Below the pieces are notes generated by a model. It made no database searches, was not told where the DNA came from, and worked only from the letters and a program-made list of their open reading frames with translations. Both the position numbers and the translations under genes were made by a program. A DNA stretch of 14,853 nt, from positions 1 to 14,853 of the forward strand of contig JBIQID010000078.1 of the NCBI GenBank assembly GCA_044508215.1. The letters are read 5' to 3'. Origin of the DNA: JAEZFI01 sp044508215. Lineage in GTDB: Bacteria; Actinomycetota; Acidimicrobiia; Acidimicrobiales; Microtrichaceae. Numbering within the stretch: position 1 is the first letter of the stretch; every line of letters begins with the position of its first letter. Shown piece by piece: positions 11,918 through 14,853 of the stretch.

Positions 11918-13561
11918 CTACCCTCGCGCCCGCAGCAGACCGAACACGAGCGCGTCCACGAGCGCCATCCAGGAGGCCTCGATGACGTTCGGTGACACGC
12001 CGATCGTCGTCCACGTCTCGTCGCCGTCGCTCGTGTCGATGAGGACCCGCACCACCGCGGCGGTCGCCGCGTTGCCCGCCGAGACCTGCGCGTCGATGAC
12101 CCGCACCCTGAAGTCGGTGAGGTGGAGGCGATCCAGCTCGGGGTAGCGGTCGCGCAACGCCGCCCGCACCGCCTCGTCGAGCGCGTTGACCGGGCCGTTG
12201 CCCTCCCCCACCGCGGCGATCCGCTCGTCGTCCACCCACAGCTTCACCGTCGCCTCGGTGGCGACGTCGACCTCACCGTTCGTCGACCACTCGCCCTCCC
12301 GGTGGTACGAGGACACGCGGTAGGCCTCGACCGAGAAGAAGTCCTGCTCCCAACCGGTCGCCCGGCGCATGAGCAGCTCGAGCGACGCCTCGGCCGCCTC
12401 GAACACGAAGCCCTCCGCCTCGAGCGACTTGAGGCGCTCGGACAGCTCGGCGATGGCGCGGTCGTCGAGGTCCACGCCCAGCTCCGACGCCTTCATCGAC
12501 ATGCCGGCGCGCCCGCCGAGGTCGGAGACCAGCACCCGCGTGCGGTTCCCCACCACGGCGGGGTCGACGTGCTCGTAGCTGGCGCCGCCGGCCCGACCGA
12601 GGGCGGAGGTGTGGAGGCCTCCCTTGTGCGCGAACGCGGACGAGCCCACGTACGGGTCGGCGGGGTGGGGCGGGAGGTTGACCAGCTCGGCGACGTGACG
12701 GGACACGGGGGTGAGGCGCTCCAGCCGGCCCTCGGGCAGCGTCGCGACCCCGAGCTTCAGGGAGAGGTCCGGGATGACCGTCATCAGGTTGGCGTTGCCG
12801 GTGCGCTCGCCGTAGCCGTTGACGGTCCCCTGCACCTGCACGGCGCCGCCGAGCACCGCTGCGATCGAGTTGGCGACCGCACACCCGGAGTCGTTCTGGG
12901 TGTGGATGCCGATCTTCGTGGTCTCGAAGTACGAGACCACCTCGCCGGTGATGCGCTGCACCTCGTGGGGCAGCGAGCCGCCGTTGGTGTCGCAGAGCAC
13001 CAGCGTCTCGGCGCCGGCCATCGCGGCTGCTTCGAGGACACGCAGGGCGAAGGCGGGGTTGGCCTTGTAGCCGTCGAAGAAGTGCTCGGCGTCGAAGAAC
13101 ACCCGCAGCCCCTCCTTGCGGAGGAACGACACGGAGTCCTGGACCATCGCGACGCCCTCGTCGAGGGTGGTGCGGAGCGCCTCGGTGACGTGGAAGTCCC
13201 AGCTCTTCCCCACGATGCAGACCGTGGAGGTGCCGGCGCCGACCAGCGCCCGGAGCGTGGGGTCCTCGTCGACGCGCCCGAGCGGGCGGCGGCACGAGCC
13301 GAACGCCACGAGCGTGGAGGTCTCGAGTCGCAGCTCGTCCTTGGCGCGGCGGAAGAACTCCTCGTCCTTCGGGTTCGCCTGCGGGTAGCCGCCCTCGATC
13401 CAGTGCACGCCCAGCCAGTCGAGCTGCTCCGAGACCCGGAGCTTGTCCTCGACGGTGAGCGAGATGCCCTCGAACTGCGCCCCGTCGCGGAGCGTGGTGT
13501 CGAAGATCTCGACCGCAGCAGGGATGGGCGCGGCGGCCCCTACGCCGGGGAGGTCGTTCAT
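11918..13561 (-). CDS. cimA: Citramalate synthase (2-isopropylmalate synthase family)
   Basis: A 547-residue enzyme expected to condense pyruvate and acetyl-CoA to (R)-citramalate, the first step of the threonine-independent route to 2-oxobutyrate and isoleucine. The HMGL-like TIM barrel opens with DTTLRDGAQ (21-29, including the metal-binding Asp) and continues through CDTNGGSLPHEV and VQGTVNGYGERTGNANL. The C-terminal LeuA regulatory domain (about 410-547) contains ATVKLWVDDER and VSAGNAATAAVVRVL. Overall pattern matches the TIGR00977 actinobacterial CimA group rather than LeuA. Unusually, the metal-site motif reads IHTQNDSGCAVAN: H220 is present but the second His of the usual HxH pair is Gln222. 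The ATG at 13561 is 13 bases after the ilvE stop, in an operon with ilvE and probably leuB. Confidence 0.92.
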   Translation of the reverse strand: MNDLPGVGAAAPIPAAVEIFDTTLRDGAQFEGISLTVEDKLRVSEQLDWLGVHWIEGGYPQANPKDEEFFRRAKDELRLETSTLVAFGSCRRPLGRVDEDPTLRALVGAGTSTVCIVGKSWDFHVTEALRTTLDEGVAMVQDSVSFLRKEGLRVFFDAEHFFDGYKANPAFALRVLEAAAMAGAETLVLCDTNGGSLPHEVQRITGEVVSYFETTKIGIHTQNDSGCAVANSIAAVLGGAVQVQGTVNGYGERTGNANLMTVIPDLSLKLGVATLPEGRLERLTPVSRHVAELVNLPPHPADPYVGSSAFAHKGGLHTSALGRAGGASYEHVDPAVVGNRTRVLVSDLGGRAGMSMKASELGVDLDDRAIAELSERLKSLEAEGFVFEAAEASLELLMRRATGWEQDFFSVEAYRVSSYHREGEWSTNGEVDVATEATVKLWVDDERIAAVGEGNGPVNALDEAVRAALRDRYPELDRLHLTDFRVRVIDAQVSAGNAATAAVVRVLIDTSDGDETWTTIGVSPNVIEASWMALVDALVFGLLRARG

Positions 13562-13574
13562 CGGAGCCCGTCCA

Positions 13575-14489
13575 TCAGACCAGCTCCACCCAGTCCTTGT
13601 AGCGGTCGACCTGGCCGCGGACCGCCTTCGCGTACTCGGCGGCGATCGCGGTGGTCATCGGGCCGGGGCACGGGATGGCGCGGTCGTCGACCGCGTTGAC
13701 CGCCGACACCTCGGCAGCGGTGCCGCACACGAACATCTCATCCGCGATGTAGAGGTCGCTGCGGGTGAGGTTCCCGAACTCCACCTCGAAGCCGAGGTCG
13801 CGGGCGATCTCGATCACCGTGTACTGCGTGATGCCCTCGAGGGCACCGGCGGCGAGCGGCGGGGTGATCAGCCTCCCCCGGCGCGAGACGAAGATGTTCT
13901 CGCCGGTGCACTCCGACACGAAGCCGTGCGGGTTCAGGAGGATCGCCTCGTCGTAGCCGGCCTTCAGCGCCTCGATCTTGGCGAGGCTGGAGTTCACGTA
14001 GTTGCCCGTGGTCTTCGAGGCGGGCGGCATCGTGTTGTTGTCGTGGCGCATCCACGAGCTGATCTTCATGCTGACGCCCTTGGTGACGGCGTCGTCGCCC
14101 AGGTAGGCGCCCCACGGCCAGCAGGCGATCGCCACGTCGACGGAGCAGGGCAGGGTGTTGAGCCCCATCTCGCCGTAGCCGAAGTAGGCGATCGGCCGGA
14201 TGTAGCAGCCGGGCAGCCCGGTGGAGCGGACGGTCTCCTTCGTGGCCTCCACGATCTCGGCGACCGTGTAGGGGATCTCCATCATCATGATCTTGGCGCT
14301 CTGGAACAGCCGCTCGATGTGCTCGGTCAGCCGGAACACGCCCGGGCCGCTCGACGTCTCGTACGCGCGGATGCCCTCGAACACGCCCATCCCGTAGTGG
14401 AGCGAGTGCGTGAGCACGTGGATGCGGGCCTCGTCCCAGTCGACGAGCTCCCCGTTCATCCAGATCTTGTCGGTGGGGGTGATGGGCAT
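13575..14489 (-). CDS. ilvE: Branched-chain amino acid aminotransferase
   Basis: A 304-residue class IV PLP-dependent aminotransferase that performs the last step of valine, leucine and isoleucine synthesis, using glutamate as donor. Diagnostic parts are HSLHYGMGVFEGIRAYET near the N-terminus, YIRPIAYFGYGEMGL, the PLP-binding lysine K159 in ASKTTGNYVNSSLAK, the phosphate-binding region GFVSECTGENIFV and the late MFVCGTAAEV loop. Length fits bacterial IlvE. The ATG at 14489 is preceded by GAGGAGAG at good spacing. The gene starts 35 bases after leuB and ends 13 bases before cimA, so the three form one unit. Confidence 0.96.
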   Translation of the reverse strand: MPITPTDKIWMNGELVDWDEARIHVLTHSLHYGMGVFEGIRAYETSSGPGVFRLTEHIERLFQSAKIMMMEIPYTVAEIVEATKETVRSTGLPGCYIRPIAYFGYGEMGLNTLPCSVDVAIACWPWGAYLGDDAVTKGVSMKISSWMRHDNNTMPPASKTTGNYVNSSLAKIEALKAGYDEAILLNPHGFVSECTGENIFVSRRGRLITPPLAAGALEGITQYTVIEIARDLGFEVEFGNLTRSDLYIADEMFVCGTAAEVSAVNAVDDRAIPCPGPMTTAIAAEYAKAVRGQVDRYKDWVELV

Positions 14490-14524
14490 CTGGCTCTCTC
14501 CTCTGTGACCGCTTCGCCGATCGG

Positions 14525-14853
14525 CTACTGCTGGACCGCTGCGGCGACCGCGTCGCCGATCTCCTTGGTCGAGCCCGTGTAGCGCTCGGGCTCGGCGCAG
14601 GCCTTCTGGATGCGAGCCGCAGCGTCGGCCTCGCCCAGGAACTCCAACATGAGGGCGGCGGAGATGATCGCCGCGATCGGGTTCGCCTCCTGCCGGCCCG
14701 CGATGTCGGGGGCGGTGCCGTGCACCGGCTCGAACATCGAGGGCCCGGTGCGCGCCGGGTTCAGGTTGGCGCTGGCGGCGAAGCCGACCCCGCCCGCCAC
14801 GGCGCCGCCGAGGTCGGTGAGGATGTCGCCGAAGAGGTTGTCGGTGACGATCA
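14525..14853 (-). CDS. leuB: 3-isopropylmalate dehydrogenase, C-terminal part
   Basis: About 109 C-terminal residues; the 5' end lies beyond the right edge of the window. The enzyme oxidises 3-isopropylmalate (leucine pathway) and, in organisms with CimA, also 3-methylmalate on the way to 2-oxobutyrate. The segment VTDNLFGDILTDLGGAVAGG contains family aspartates that bind metal and substrate, and MFEPVHGTAPDIAG with the following ANPIAAIISAALML is the NAD-binding part typical of LeuB; related decarboxylating dehydrogenases share it, so the neighbouring ilvE and cimA help decide. Stop TAG at 14525-14527. Confidence 0.93.
   Translation of the reverse strand, partial: IVTDNLFGDILTDLGGAVAGGVGFAASANLNPARTGPSMFEPVHGTAPDIAGRQEANPIAAIISAALMLEFLGEADAAARIQKACAEPERYTGSTKEIGDAVAAAVQQ

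Noticed and set aside
12122..13699. 525-residue plus-strand open frame opposite cimA
   Set aside because: Shadow of cimA and the end of ilvE, with no recognisable domain.
1..14853. CRISPR array, insertion sequence or restriction/defence genes
   Set aside because: No spaced direct repeats, transposase, nuclease or methyltransferase motifs were seen; the only helicase looks like an ordinary UvrD relative.

Overview
This window looks like a piece of a high-GC actinobacterial chromosome, most likely class Acidimicrobiia (Iamia/Ilumatobacter-like). The signs are very high GC, GTG starts, TAnnnT -10 boxes immediately upstream of start codons, lipoprotein and wall enzymes of actinobacterial style, and the gene neighbourhood leuB - ilvE - cimA - gltX - tRNA-Gln ... 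tRNA-Glu, which resembles a conserved actinobacterial arrangement. It is a draft assembly with two 100-N gaps. One gap (1512-1611) hides the 5' part of a permease gene. The other (5646-5745) is flanked by two identical 55-bp copies and is probably a scaffolding artefact.

Left part (1-3363). The tail of an unknown plus-strand gene is followed by a hairpin and tRNA-Glu(CTC) on the minus strand. Upstream of that tRNA, on the minus strand, is a four-gene ABC importer of the ectoine/hydroxyectoine (Ehu) type in the order ehuB - ehuC - ehuD - ehuA. The substrate-binding protein is the most unusual item in the window. Its two halves are in reversed order relative to normal EhuB, so it appears to be a circular permutation, in one uninterrupted frame behind a normal lipoprotein signal. 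A perfect 16-bp hairpin separates the binding-protein gene from the permease genes.

Middle part (3364-8028). A UvrD/PcrA-like superfamily 1A helicase is transcribed divergently from the ehu operon and ends at a shared hairpin terminator. Facing it on the minus strand is a large secreted protein with a parallel beta-helix, two PKD domains and a short cysteine-containing tail. Then comes tRNA-Gln(CTG). The ehu operon, helicase and secreted protein therefore lie between tRNA-Gln and tRNA-Glu, which are usually close together downstream of gltX in actinobacteria.

Right part (8142-14853). Glutamyl-tRNA synthetase gltX is followed by a YdcF-like DUF218 membrane protein on the minus strand. A membrane-anchored L,D-transpeptidase is divergent from gltX. 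A branched-chain amino acid operon on the minus strand holds leuB (partial), ilvE, cimA and an unrecognised conserved protein of 177 residues. CimA would make citramalate, LeuB would carry it on toward 2-oxobutyrate, and IlvE would perform the final transamination to isoleucine, valine or leucine.
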